From positions 1,674,001 through 1,738,000 of the forward strand of contig NZ_CP047241.1 of NCBI RefSeq assembly GCF_009856625.1: a stretch of DNA of 64,000 bases. The letters are read 5' to 3'. The translations under genes were made by a program, and so were the position numbers. Under the pieces are notes generated by a model. That model saw only the letters and a list, made by a program, of their open reading frames with translations, did no database searches and was not told the DNA's origin. Positions 34,845 through 45,146 of the stretch are shown one piece after another; positions within the stretch are counted from its first letter, which is position 1, and each line of letters begins with the position of its first letter. The DNA comes from Aquitalea denitrificans. Lineage in GTDB: Bacteria; Pseudomonadota; Gammaproteobacteria; Burkholderiales; Chromobacteriaceae.

Positions 34845-35951
34845 TCAGATCTGGCGGGTGCAGGGTTCGTGCTCCATGGTCGTGAGGATGTCCATTACTT
34901 GGCCGGAAGCATCCTCCATGCGGCGCAGTGCCTGTTGGGCCTTGGCAAAGTCCTTGGCGTGGAAGGCATCCAGCGCATCCTTGCCGAAGTTGTGCACATT
35001 GGCATGCGGCGCTTCCAGCTGGTTGTAGTTGCTGTTGCCCTTGCACTCCTGTGCACCACGGCCTTCGTAGTACCACTTGCCCAGGCGGCAGTGATGGTGC
35101 GAGGACACCTTGTCCGACGACAGATCGTGATAGCCGATGAAGGCCTTGTAGACATCCAGCTTGAACACGATGTGATCCAGCTTCACCACCTCCATGAAGC
35201 TGGTGTTGGTTCCTTGGGCAATCACGCGCGCCATCTGCTCGCTGATATTCACCATGCTGCGGATGGCGTCAGCGGTTTCGATGCCGGTTTCGCGATAGCC
35301 AGCCACCTGGCTGGCGGCCTCGGTTACTTGTTCCTTGGTGCTTTGCGAGGCATTTTCTACATCGCCTACCAGGCTGGAGATTTCATTGGTGGCATTGGCC
35401 GTGCGTTCGGCTAGCTTGCGCACTTCGTCGGCTACCACGGCAAAGCCGCGGCCTTGTTCGCCGGCGCGGGCGGCTTCGATGGCGGCGTTCAATGCCAGCA
35501 GATTGGTCTGGTCGGCCACGTCCTTGATCAGTTGTACAAACTGGCGAATCTGTCCGGTCTTGCTGTTGAGCGAGTCCATGGATGCCGCTGTCTTTTGCTG
35601 CGCCAAGGCAATTTCATCAAAGCTGTGCGCCAAGGTGTCCACGGCACCGCGGGTGCCATGCAGGGTGCTGACGGCATCGGCAGCGGCACCGAAATTGCTT
35701 TCCATCAGGGTGGCGAGGTCGGCAAAGGAGGTGCGGATGCTGGCCAGGCTACCGCAGAAGTCGCCAAACGGTTCGATATAGCTCTGATTGCGCTGGCTGG
35801 AAAGCTGCAGGTCCTGCAGTTGCTGCTCGGCCTGCTGGCGTGCCTGCTCGCTGTCATGCTGGCGTGCCTGGCTTTGCTGCAGATCCTGTTCCAGTTGCTG
35901 TACGCGTTGTTGTAGTTCTTCAATACGTCTGTTCTTTGCTGTCCCAAACAT
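34845..35951 (-). CDS. Cytoplasmic chemoreceptor with CZB zinc-binding domain
   Basis: The 368-residue protein has no membrane segment. Residues 8-50 are a Gln-rich coiled coil. The MCP signalling tip follows (DVADQTNLLALNAAIEAARAGEQGRGFAVVADEVRKLAERT), and the C-terminus is a CZB domain with LDHIVFKLDVYK, HHHCRLGKWYYEG and HANVH supplying the His/Cys zinc ligands. Soluble CZB receptors such as H. pylori TlpD sense oxidants like hypochlorite through the zinc-bound Cys; a similar role here is inference. It is a lone gene, divergent from the tau operon. Confidence 0.92.
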   Translation of the reverse strand: MFGTAKNRRIEELQQRVQQLEQDLQQSQARQHDSEQARQQAEQQLQDLQLSSQRNQSYIEPFGDFCGSLASIRTSFADLATLMESNFGAAADAVSTLHGTRGAVDTLAHSFDEIALAQQKTAASMDSLNSKTGQIRQFVQLIKDVADQTNLLALNAAIEAARAGEQGRGFAVVADEVRKLAERTANATNEISSLVGDVENASQSTKEQVTEAASQVAGYRETGIETADAIRSMVNISEQMARVIAQGTNTSFMEVVKLDHIVFKLDVYKAFIGYHDLSSDKVSSHHHCRLGKWYYEGRGAQECKGNSNYNQLEAPHANVHNFGKDALDAFHAKDFAKAQQALRRMEDASGQVMDILTTMEHEPCTRQI

Positions 35952-36348
35952 TCAGGTCTCCGACTACTGGTGAGTTATTATCTATTGTTGAAACTAATTT
36001 TGTTATTTTCAATTACTTTACTTGGCTTGGTATGGAATCGGGAAATTATTTGTGTTGTGTCCTTTATTTTACTGAAAATTACAAACATATCTTTTAGCTG
36101 GATATTAATTTCGCTGGCTAATGGTTTAAATACTCGCTCGCGGTGATGATCTGCGATTTGCGTAATATCAATCAGGGCTTCGATATTTTGCTATTTTTTG
36201 CTGACTTGTGAACGGGCTGGCCGGTCTTGCAAGGATGTGGGCTTATTGCAATTTTCTGCTAAGCAAACCGTTTTTTCTTGCTTAGTTTTCGTGGTGCCGC
36301 TTGCTAGATTGGTGTTCATCAAACACACAGCCAATAGCGGAATACACC
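35952..36348. other. A+T-rich intergenic region with dyad upstream of tauA
   Basis: These 397 bases separate the CZB chemoreceptor and tauA. The only distinct element is the inverted repeat CTAAGCAA-N11-TTGCTTAG at 36259-36285. No terminator is present, as expected between divergent genes. Confidence 0.5.
36259..36285 (+). promoter_or_regulatory. Inverted repeat CTAAGCAA-N11-TTGCTTAG, candidate operator of tau operon
   Basis: Perfect 8-base arms with an 11-base spacer end 63 bases before the tauA ATG. Position and spacing suit an activator or repressor dimer such as a CysB/Cbl-type LysR protein. The identity of the regulator is not shown by the sequence. Confidence 0.45.
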
Positions 36349-37338
36349 ATGACTCAAGCCAAGACAATCCGACGTTCCCTGATTGCAGCTTCCCTTGCCC
36401 TGCTGGGTAATCTGGCTCACGCCGCCGATACCGTGACCATCGCCTACCAGACCGGTATCGACCCCACCAAGATTCCGCAAGCCGACGGTACTTATGAAAA
36501 GGCCACCGGCACCCAGATCAACTGGCGCAAGTTTGAAAGCGGTTCGGAAGTGATTGCCGCCGTGGCCTCGGGTGACGTGGTGATCGGCAATCTGGGCTCC
36601 AGCCCGCTGGCCGCTGCCGCCAGCCGTGGCCTGCCGATTGTCACTTTCCTGGTGGCCGATGAAATCGGTGATGCCGAGGCACTGGTGGTGCGCAATGGCA
36701 GCAAGATTGCCAAGCCGCAGGACCTGATCGGCAAGAAAGTGGCCGTGCCCTATGTATCCACCACCCACTACAGCCTGCTGGCCTCGCTCAAGCACTGGAA
36801 TGTGGATGCCAGCAAGGTGAATGTGCTGAACCTGCGCCCCAGCGAAATCACTGCTGCCTGGCAGCGTGGCGACATTGATGCCGCCTACGTGTGGGACCCG
36901 GCACTGGGCAAGATCAAGACTAACGGCAAGGTGCTGACCAGCTCGGCACAGGTCTCCAAGTGGGGCGCTCCGACTTACGATATCTGGATCGTGCGCAAGG
37001 ACTTTGCCGATGCCCATCCGGAATTCGTCAACAAGTTTGCCAAGGTATCGCTGGACGCCATCGCCGGCTATGTGGCCAACCCCAAGGCCTTTATCGCCAA
37101 CAAGGACAATATCGACAAGATCAGCCGTCTGACCGGTGCTGCTCCGGCCGACGTGGTGCTGGGCTTGCAGGGTAACCGCTTCCTCACCCAGAAAGACCAG
37201 ATTGCCCTGCTGCAAAAGCCTTTCGTGCAGGCCGTAGCCAATACCGCAGCCTTCCTGAAATCGCAGGGCAAGGTGGACAGCCTGCAGGCTGATTACAGCC
37301 CCTATGTGAGCAACCAGTTTGTCAAGGCTGCGAAATAA
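36349..37338 (+). CDS. tauA: Taurine ABC transporter, periplasmic binding protein
   Basis: The 329-residue protein has a signal peptide ending LAHA (about residue 25) and the TauA-type sequence DTVTIAYQTGIDPTKIPQADG, with VASGDVVIGNLGSSPLAAAASRGLP and DIDAAYVWDPALGKI. It delivers taurine to TauBC. The ATG at 36349 was chosen because the signal peptide starts there; the frame is open 16 codons further upstream. It is the first gene of tauABCD, 2 bases before tauB. Confidence 0.94.
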   Translation: MTQAKTIRRSLIAASLALLGNLAHAADTVTIAYQTGIDPTKIPQADGTYEKATGTQINWRKFESGSEVIAAVASGDVVIGNLGSSPLAAAASRGLPIVTFLVADEIGDAEALVVRNGSKIAKPQDLIGKKVAVPYVSTTHYSLLASLKHWNVDASKVNVLNLRPSEITAAWQRGDIDAAYVWDPALGKIKTNGKVLTSSAQVSKWGAPTYDIWIVRKDFADAHPEFVNKFAKVSLDAIAGYVANPKAFIANKDNIDKISRLTGAAPADVVLGLQGNRFLTQKDQIALLQKPFVQAVANTAAFLKSQGKVDSLQADYSPYVSNQFVKAAK

Positions 37339-37340
37339 TC

Positions 37341-38132
37341 ATGGCCATCCTCTCCGCCAACAAGGTGAGCGTGCGCTATCCCGGTCAGGACCGGCCCGCC
37401 TTGTCCGAAGTGTCGCTGGATATCGGTCCGGATGACCTGACCGTGGCACTGGGTCCGTCCGGCTGCGGCAAGACCACCTTGCTGAATCTGTTTGCCGGTT
37501 TTGTCCAGCCGGATGGCGGCGAGGTGCGCTTTGGCGATGCACTGGTGCGCGGGCCGGGTGCCGACCGCGCGGTCGTGTTTCAGCATGATGCGCTGCTGCC
37601 CTGGCTTTCCGTGCGCGACAACGTGGCTTTTGGCTTGCGTCTGCAAGGCGTGGCCAAGGCCGAACGGCTGGCGCGGGCTGACGAGGTGCTGCGTCTGGTC
37701 GACCTGCCGGAGGCCGGCAGTCGCTACAGCTGGCAGCTGTCCGGCGGCCAGCGTCAGCGCGTGGGGATTGCCCGTGCGCTAGCCAGCCATTCGCAGGTAT
37801 TGCTGATGGACGAACCCTTCGGCGCACTGGATGCCTTTACCCGCGAGCAAATGCAGGAGCTGCTGCTCAAGGTGTGGCAGCAGGCACGGCGACGCATTTT
37901 CCTGATCACCCACGATATCGAAGAGGCGCTGTTTCTGGCCACCGAACTGGTGCTGATGTCGCCGGGGCCGGGCCGCATTGTCGAAACCCTGCGCCCGGGC
38001 TTCAGCCAGCGTTACCGGGCGGGTGAATCGGCGCGGGCCATCAAGTCCGATCCGGCCTTCATCGCGCTGCGCGAGCAATTGCTGGCCACCCTGTTCGACC
38101 ATCGCCGTCAGGCCGAGGAGATTGCCGCATGA
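37341..38132 (+). CDS. tauB: Taurine ABC transporter, ATP-binding protein
   Basis: The 263-residue ABC ATPase has Walker A GPSGCGKTTLLN, signature LSGGQRQRVGIARAL, Walker B VLLMDEPFGALD and an H-loop LITHDIEEALFL. It energises taurine import together with TauC. It starts 2 bases after tauA and overlaps tauC in an ATGA. Confidence 0.94.
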   Translation: MAILSANKVSVRYPGQDRPALSEVSLDIGPDDLTVALGPSGCGKTTLLNLFAGFVQPDGGEVRFGDALVRGPGADRAVVFQHDALLPWLSVRDNVAFGLRLQGVAKAERLARADEVLRLVDLPEAGSRYSWQLSGGQRQRVGIARALASHSQVLLMDEPFGALDAFTREQMQELLLKVWQQARRRIFLITHDIEEALFLATELVLMSPGPGRIVETLRPGFSQRYRAGESARAIKSDPAFIALREQLLATLFDHRRQAEEIAA

Positions 38133-39010
38133 ATGCACTGGAAAACACTCTGGAGCAGAAACTGGCCGGCGTGGCCGCCAGCAAACCGGTGCCGGATGAA
38201 TTGCCGACGGCCACCCTGACAGCGCGAAGCACATGGTGGCGGCAATACCGCCGTGGCTGGCTCAGCCTGATCAGCCTGCTGGCGGTGCTGAGCGGCTGGT
38301 GGGGCTTGTCACATAGCGGCGTGGTGCCACCGCTGTTTCTGCCTGCGCCCGAAGCGGTGCTGGCCAAGCTGATCACCGTCAGCACCCAGGGTTTCATGGA
38401 TGCCACTTTGTGGCAGCACCTGGCGGCCAGCCTGCAGCGCATCGTGCTGGCCTTGCTGGCTGCGGTGCTGCTGGGTATTCCGCTGGGGGTGCTGATGGGC
38501 GTCAGCCCGGTGGCGCGTGGCCTGCTGGACCCGCTGATTGAAGCCTATCGCCCGGTGCCACCGCTGGCTTATCTGCCGCTGATTGTCATCTGGTTCGGTA
38601 TTGGCGAATTGTCCAAGGTGCTGCTGATTTTCCTGGCCGTGCTGGCCCCGGTCATCATCGCCACCAGCCACGGCGTAGCACAGGTCAGCCGTAACCGCCT
38701 GCGTGCCGCCCAGACGCTGGGGGCCAGCCGCAGCCAGTTGCTGTGGTTTGTCATCCTGCCAGAGGCCTTGCCGGAAATCCTCACCGGCATCCGCATCGGC
38801 CTGGGTACCGGCTGGTCCACCCTGGTGGCGGCCGAGCTGGTGGCTGCCACCCGCGGGCTGGGTTTCATGGTGCAGTCGGCGGCGCAGTTCCTGGTGACCG
38901 ATGTGGTGATTCTGGGCATTGCCGTCATCGCGGTGATCGCCTTTGCGCTGGAACTGGGCTTGCGCCTGTTGCAGCGACGACTCGCCCCCTGGCATGGCCA
39001 GCTGGATTGA
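38129..39010 (+). CDS. tauC: Taurine ABC transporter, permease
   Basis: The 293-residue inner-membrane protein has a cytoplasmic N-terminus and about six helices. The EAA-like loop is GASRSQLLWFVILPEALPEILTGIRIGLGTGW, the contact site for TauB. It is coupled to tauB by a 4-base overlap and followed by tauD after 59 bases. Confidence 0.94.
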   Translation: MNALENTLEQKLAGVAASKPVPDELPTATLTARSTWWRQYRRGWLSLISLLAVLSGWWGLSHSGVVPPLFLPAPEAVLAKLITVSTQGFMDATLWQHLAASLQRIVLALLAAVLLGIPLGVLMGVSPVARGLLDPLIEAYRPVPPLAYLPLIVIWFGIGELSKVLLIFLAVLAPVIIATSHGVAQVSRNRLRAAQTLGASRSQLLWFVILPEALPEILTGIRIGLGTGWSTLVAAELVAATRGLGFMVQSAAQFLVTDVVILGIAVIAVIAFALELGLRLLQRRLAPWHGQLD

Positions 39011-39069
39011 AGATTTCATGGCCGCTGCCTGTGGTGGCGGCCAGAACCGAATGATGCAAGGAATAGAAG

Positions 39070-39903
39070 ATGAGTCTGACTCTTACCCGTTTGTCCCCGG
39101 CGCTGGGCGTGATTGTCGAAGGCGTGGATCTGGCGCAGCCGCTGACTGACAACCTGCAGCAGGAGATACAGCAGGCCCTGCTGCAACATCAGGTGCTGTT
39201 CTTCCGTAATCAGGACATCAGCCCGCGCCAGCAGCGCGATTTTGCCGCCCGCTTTGGTGATCTGCACACCCACCCCATCTACCCGCAACACCCGGATGCA
39301 CCGCAGGTGATGATTCTGGACACCGACGCCTTCGACCTGAAGGACAATGCCATCTGGCACACTGATGTCACCTTCATCGAAACCCCGCCGGCGGCTGCGG
39401 TGCTGGCGGCGCGCTTGCTGCCGGAGTTTGGCGGTGACACGCTGTGGGCCAGCAGCTTTGCTGCCTGGGATGCGCTGTCCGACGGTCTGAAAGCCTTGCT
39501 GGAAGGGCTGACTGCCACCCATGACTTTACCAAGACTTTCCCGCTCAAGCGCTTTGGCCTGACGCCGGCCGACCGGGAAAAATGGGAACAGACCCGGCGC
39601 GACAATCCGCCGCTAAGCCATCCGGTGGTGCGTACCCATCCGGTCAGCGGTCGCAAAGGTTTGTTCGTCAATGGCGGTTTCACCACCGAAATCAACGAAC
39701 TGCCGGAAGAAGAGGGCGCGGCTTTGCTGGCCTTCCTGCTCGCCCATCAGGCGCGGCCGGAATTCACCATCCGCTGGCGCTGGCAGGCTGGCGATGTGGC
39801 GTTCTGGGATAACCGCTCCACCAGTCATTATGCGGTGGACGATTACCGCCCCAACCGCCGCATCATGCACCGGGCCACGATTCTGGGTGACAAGCCGTTC
39901 TAA
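39070..39903 (+). CDS. tauD: Taurine dioxygenase
   Basis: The 277-residue Fe(II)/2-oxoglutarate dioxygenase releases sulfite from taurine, giving aminoacetaldehyde. The iron ligands are visible in IWHTDVTF (HxD) and RRIMHRATILGD (distal His and the Arg that binds oxoglutarate). The start EGVDLAQPL and the GDVAFWDNRSTSHYAV segment are typical. It ends the tauABCD operon, which supplies sulfur when sulfate is scarce in known systems. Confidence 0.95.
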   Translation: MSLTLTRLSPALGVIVEGVDLAQPLTDNLQQEIQQALLQHQVLFFRNQDISPRQQRDFAARFGDLHTHPIYPQHPDAPQVMILDTDAFDLKDNAIWHTDVTFIETPPAAAVLAARLLPEFGGDTLWASSFAAWDALSDGLKALLEGLTATHDFTKTFPLKRFGLTPADREKWEQTRRDNPPLSHPVVRTHPVSGRKGLFVNGGFTTEINELPEEEGAALLAFLLAHQARPEFTIRWRWQAGDVAFWDNRSTSHYAVDDYRPNRRIMHRATILGDKPF

Positions 39904-39930
39904 GTCAGTGTGTTGCGCGGCTGAAATGAC

Positions 39931-39956
39931 AAAAGCCACCCCTTGGGGTGGCTTTT
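39931..39956. terminator. Bidirectional rho-independent terminator
   Basis: AAAAGCCACCCC / GGGGTGGCTTTT with loop TT lies between the convergent tauD and dbpA genes. Confidence 0.9.
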
Positions 39957-39977
39957 GCATGGTGCGTCGCGCAAGGC

Positions 39978-41363
<1,386 letters not shown>

Positions 41364-41500
41364 GGACTTGGCGATGTAACGACAGAAAGGGTGGGCAGTG
41401 TAACAGTTGGCGGCGCATTGTCCAAACAAGGTATTGGCCACGTCAGCAATTCCAGCCGCTTTGTGTGGTTTTGCCCATATGTGGGCGCGCTTGCTGGCAT

Positions 41501-41533
41501 GAAAAACGCCAGTGGGCGGTGGCACACTGGCGT
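41501..41533 (-). terminator. Rho-independent terminator after haem chemoreceptor gene
   Basis: On the minus strand, ACGCCAGTG / CACTGGCGT with a 10-base loop is followed by TTTTTC, 24 bases after the stop codon of the chemoreceptor at 41557. Confidence 0.75.
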
Positions 41534-41556
41534 GGTGTGTCCGGCCAGGCCGGGAT

Positions 41557-43185
41557 TTATACCCTGAAGCGCGCTACCGAGTCGTTCAGTCCACCGGCCA
41601 GTCCTTCCAGCGCTTCCGCGGAATGAACCGTATGCTGGATGGCGGCATCGTTGGTGCTGGCCAGCTCGGCAATGCTTTCGATATTGCGGGTCACGCGCTG
41701 ACTGGCTTCGCGTTGCTGCTCGGTTACCTGCACAATCTGGCGCAGGCCGTTACGCACCGAGGTGGCCGAGGCGCTGGCCGCATCCAGTACGCTGGCAACC
41801 TGGCCTGCCGACTGGTGGCTGGCTTCCAGCGAGGTCAGGCTGGCGGCCACGGCCTGGCGTACGGCTTCGGTCTTGTTGTTCAGTGCACTGGTCACGGTAT
41901 CGATTTCACGGGCAGACAGGGCGGACTTTTCCGCTAGCTTGCGTACTTCGTCTGCCACCACGGCAAAGCCGCGGCCTGCTTCGCCTGCGCGCGCGGCTTC
42001 GATGGCGGCATTGAGCGCCAGCAGATTGGTCTGCTCGGCGATGTCGCGCACCTGCTGGGTCATGCTGGTAATCGAGCTGGTGGATTGCATCAGCTCGGTT
42101 TCCGCTTCGGACATCATCTCGACAGCCTGCTGGATCTGGCCCACTTCCTGTTGCAGCTGGGCCAGATTCTGCCGTCCCTGCTGCGAGCGTTGCAGGCTTT
42201 CGTCCGACTGCACCAGCACCTGTTCGGCATGGCGGGCGATGTCGCCGATATGCTCGGCCAGCTGTTCTACTGCCTGAGCGGCATCCTGTGACTGGCCGTT
42301 TTGCGCGCGCGACCCGTCGGCCAGCTTTTCGGCCCCCTGGCGCAACTGGGCGGAAGAGGTGGCAACACTGTGCGCGGCCGTGCCCACCTGTCTGACCAGA
42401 TCGGCAATGGACGCCAGCATCTGGTTGAACAGGCCGGCGGTCTTGCCGATTTCATCCTTATGTTTTACTTCCAGACGGCGGGTAAGGTCGCCTTCGCCCT
42501 TGGCCAGTTCGGACAGACCGGAAGCCATGGCCTGTAGCGGACGGGTGACAAAGCGGCGGATGAACAGGAATACCACCACCATCAGCGGCAGCGAGGCCAC
42601 GACGGCAAACAGGATGCTCTGGTTGCGGAACTGCGCCACTGACGCATAGGGTTTTTCCAGAGAGATGCGCATGCTGACCGCACCCAGCGGCGTGCCTTCA
42701 CTCACCTGATGACAGCCCATGCAGTTTTTGCCCAGATAGTTGCTGGCCGCACGCGCCGGATAAATCACATGCAGGTGCTCGCCCAGTTGCGGGCTGGATT
42801 CGATGGCAACAAAGGGCTGGCCACTGGAGAGGGCGCTCTTTTCTGCGGCATCGGCAGCATGGGCCTTGTCGCCGGCATTGCCCGGGCCAAACTGTTTGCT
42901 GACGGCATCGCCGCGAATCACGCGCAGTTCCCGGACGGCTGACAGTTCCTTGATCTGATCCAGAAACACATCGCGCTGACCTACGGTGCCGGTCATCATC
43001 ATGCCGGTGAGCCCGGCCAGGGTCATTTCGTTCATGCTGCTGGCCAGATCCTTGGCCTGCGATACGGCAATATCACGACTGACCGTGGTTTCCCAGGCAA
43101 TCAGCCCACTCCATGCAATGACAAGACAGCACCAGATGGCGCTGGTCAGCCTCAGCCAGATCGGCCACTCGGAAAATTTCTTCAT
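41557..43185 (-). CDS. Methyl-accepting chemotaxis protein with periplasmic c-type haem motif
   Basis: The 542-residue receptor has one helix near residues 13-30, a periplasmic domain to about 188, a second helix (190-210), a HAMP domain (RRFVTRPLQAMASGLSELAKGEGDLTRRLEV) and a cytoplasmic signalling domain with the hairpin tip DIAEQTNLLALNAAIEAARAGEAGRGFAVVADEVRKLAEKS. The periplasmic part holds CMGCH (155-159), the c-type haem attachment motif, just before the second helix. Haem-containing receptors of this layout occur in Geobacter and related genera and are thought to sense redox state or gases. The ATG at 43185 was chosen because the first helix follows; upstream frame extension has no support. 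Confidence 0.9.
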   Translation of the reverse strand: MKKFSEWPIWLRLTSAIWCCLVIAWSGLIAWETTVSRDIAVSQAKDLASSMNEMTLAGLTGMMMTGTVGQRDVFLDQIKELSAVRELRVIRGDAVSKQFGPGNAGDKAHAADAAEKSALSSGQPFVAIESSPQLGEHLHVIYPARAASNYLGKNCMGCHQVSEGTPLGAVSMRISLEKPYASVAQFRNQSILFAVVASLPLMVVVFLFIRRFVTRPLQAMASGLSELAKGEGDLTRRLEVKHKDEIGKTAGLFNQMLASIADLVRQVGTAAHSVATSSAQLRQGAEKLADGSRAQNGQSQDAAQAVEQLAEHIGDIARHAEQVLVQSDESLQRSQQGRQNLAQLQQEVGQIQQAVEMMSEAETELMQSTSSITSMTQQVRDIAEQTNLLALNAAIEAARAGEAGRGFAVVADEVRKLAEKSALSAREIDTVTSALNNKTEAVRQAVAASLTSLEASHQSAGQVASVLDAASASATSVRNGLRQIVQVTEQQREASQRVTRNIESIAELASTNDAAIQHTVHSAEALEGLAGGLNDSVARFRV

Positions 43186-43479
43186 TGCAAACGGGATAAC
43201 CCGCCTCCTTTTGTTTTGTTTTCTGTTGTTATGTTGCAGCGTCGTGATTGTGGCATGGCAATGTGATGCCGTGCTGACAGCGCGCAGCCTAGCGCATGGC
43301 ATATGACCAATGCTTGGCTTATATCAAATATCTGCCGTGCTGCAGAGGCCAACCATCAACACGCTTGGGCTATGACGGGTTTTCTGCAACAATCCGCCCT
43401 CCATCGCGTGGCGGGTATTTACCGCTGCCCGCTTTATGTGCTTTACCGCTGGCTTCCAGGCCAGGAATCAGGAGTTGCT

Positions 43480-44727
43480 ATGCCCTCATCCCCGTCCCTG
43501 TTTCATGTAGCCATTGTCGGTGGTGGCCCCGCCGGGCTGATGGCAGCCGAAGTGCTGTCCAGCGCGGGAGTGCAGGTGACGGTGTACGACGTCATGCCGT
43601 CGGTAGGGCGCAAGTTCCTGCTGGCCGGGGTGGGCGGCATGAACATTACCCACTCTGAACCCCGGGCGGATTTTCTGGGGCGCTATCGGGAGCGCGAGGC
43701 CGAAATGACGGCCTTGTTGGCAGGGTTTGATGCTGATCGTCTGCGCGACTGGGTACATGGCCTGGGCGTGGAAACCTTTGTAGGCAGTTCCGGCAAGGTA
43801 TTTCCGCGCGAAATGAAGGCAGCGCCCTTGCTGCGGGCCTGGCTGGCGCGCTTGCGTGGGGCCGGTGTGCAGTTTCGCGTGCGGCATCGCTGGCTGGGTT
43901 GGGATGCACAGGGCGCGCTGCGTTTTGCTACGCCGGATGGTGACTTGCTGGTACGGCATGATGCCGTGCTGCTGGCACTGGGTGGCGGCAGCTGGAAAAG
44001 GCTGGGCTCGGATGGCAGCTGGCTGCCCGTGCTGGCAGAGCGCGGCGTGGACGTGCGTCCACTGTTGCCGGCCAATTGTGGTTTTGATTGCAACTGGAGT
44101 GCACACTTTGCCGACAAGTATGCCGGCCAGCCGCTCAAGTCGGTGACACTGGAGTTTACCGATCCGGCTGGCAATACCGTGCGCAAGACCGGCGAGTGCG
44201 TGATCAGCAGTTATGGGGTGGAGGGCAACCTGATCTATGCCTTCAGTGCGCCCATCCGCGACAGCTTGCTGGCCAATGGCAGTGCCACGGTGTATCTGGA
44301 TTTGCTGCCACAAAAGAGTGCCGAACAGGTGGCGGCAGAAGTGATGCACCCGCGTGGCTCGCGCTCGCTGTCCAGCCATCTGCAAAGCCGGCTCAATCTC
44401 AAGGGCGTACGGGCCGGGCTGCTGCGCGAGTGTCTGAGCAAGGAGGCTTTCAATGACATGGCCAGTCTGGCAGCCGGCATCAAGCGCCTGCCACTGACCG
44501 TGCATGCCACTCGTCCCATCGACGAAGCCATCAGCACCGCTGGTGGTGTGCGGTTTGAGGCCATGGATGGGCGGCTGATGCTCAAGACCTTGCCCGGCGT
44601 ATTTTGCGCCGGGGAAATGCTGGATTGGGAGGCCCCCACTGGCGGCTATCTACTTACCGCCTGCCTGGCTAGCGGCCGGGCTGCGGGCCTGGGGATGCTG
44701 GACTGGCTGGAGCTGCGTGAGGGGTAA
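43480..44727 (+). CDS. HI0933/BaiN-like flavoprotein (TIGR03862 type)
   Basis: The 415-residue protein starts FHVAIVGGGPAGLMAAEVL (Rossmann FAD site), followed by GRKFLLAGVGGMNITHSE, the hallmark of the HI0933-like family, and ends CAGEMLDWEAPTGGYLLTACLASGRAAG. These are FAD-dependent oxidoreductases of mostly unknown substrate. The ATG at 43480 was chosen because of the CAGGAG 6 bases upstream and because the FAD motif starts at once; the frame is open for 59 earlier codons. Confidence 0.92.
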   Translation: MPSSPSLFHVAIVGGGPAGLMAAEVLSSAGVQVTVYDVMPSVGRKFLLAGVGGMNITHSEPRADFLGRYREREAEMTALLAGFDADRLRDWVHGLGVETFVGSSGKVFPREMKAAPLLRAWLARLRGAGVQFRVRHRWLGWDAQGALRFATPDGDLLVRHDAVLLALGGGSWKRLGSDGSWLPVLAERGVDVRPLLPANCGFDCNWSAHFADKYAGQPLKSVTLEFTDPAGNTVRKTGECVISSYGVEGNLIYAFSAPIRDSLLANGSATVYLDLLPQKSAEQVAAEVMHPRGSRSLSSHLQSRLNLKGVRAGLLRECLSKEAFNDMASLAAGIKRLPLTVHATRPIDEAISTAGGVRFEAMDGRLMLKTLPGVFCAGEMLDWEAPTGGYLLTACLASGRAAGLGMLDWLELREG

Positions 44728-44885
44728 TGATTTTGCCTGTGGGTAAAATCTGATAGTGCATTTTTAATGCAAGCATCTATGCTGCAGATATGGGCCCCGT
44801 GTCTGGATGTCAGCCGGGGTTGCCAGTGTCCAGCAGCACTGGCCAGGTACATCATCCCCCACCCATGATGTCGGAGATCAGCGCC

Positions 44886-45098
44886 ATGAAACTTGACGAT
44901 TTCAACCAGGTGGCCGACCTGATCGGCCTGAAAAAGCGGTCGCGCGAAGCAGTATGGCTGATGGAAGTGGAAGGCATGACCGGTTATTTTGCTGCCCAGC
45001 AGATGGATATCAGCGAATCCACCGTGTCGCGTGCTCATACCCGCTTCCGGCTGGCACTGCGCAAGCTCAACGCCCTGTCCAGCCATCTTCCCTTGTAA
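44886..45098 (+). CDS. Small helix-turn-helix protein, TrfB/KorA-like
   Basis: The 70-residue protein has MKLDDFNQVADLIGLKKRSREAVWLMEVEGMTGYFAAQQMDISESTVSRAHTRFR, a single HTH resembling the TrfB/KorA repressor domain of plasmids (VxGxTxxEAAxxxxxSxxxVSRAxxR). GGAG lies 8 bases before the chosen ATG. It may be a chromosomal regulator of an unknown target or a remnant of plasmid integration; no other plasmid gene is near. Confidence 0.6.
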   Translation: MKLDDFNQVADLIGLKKRSREAVWLMEVEGMTGYFAAQQMDISESTVSRAHTRFRLALRKLNALSSHLPL

Positions 45099-45122
45099 TT
45101 TCTCCTGTGTTGTTGACTTGTT

Positions 45123-45146
45123 GCCCGGCCTCATGCCGGGCTTTTT
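45123..45146. terminator. Rho-independent terminator
   Basis: GCCCGGC / GCCGGGC with loop CTCAT followed by five T ends the small HTH gene and touches the stop of the convergent LysR gene. Confidence 0.85.
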
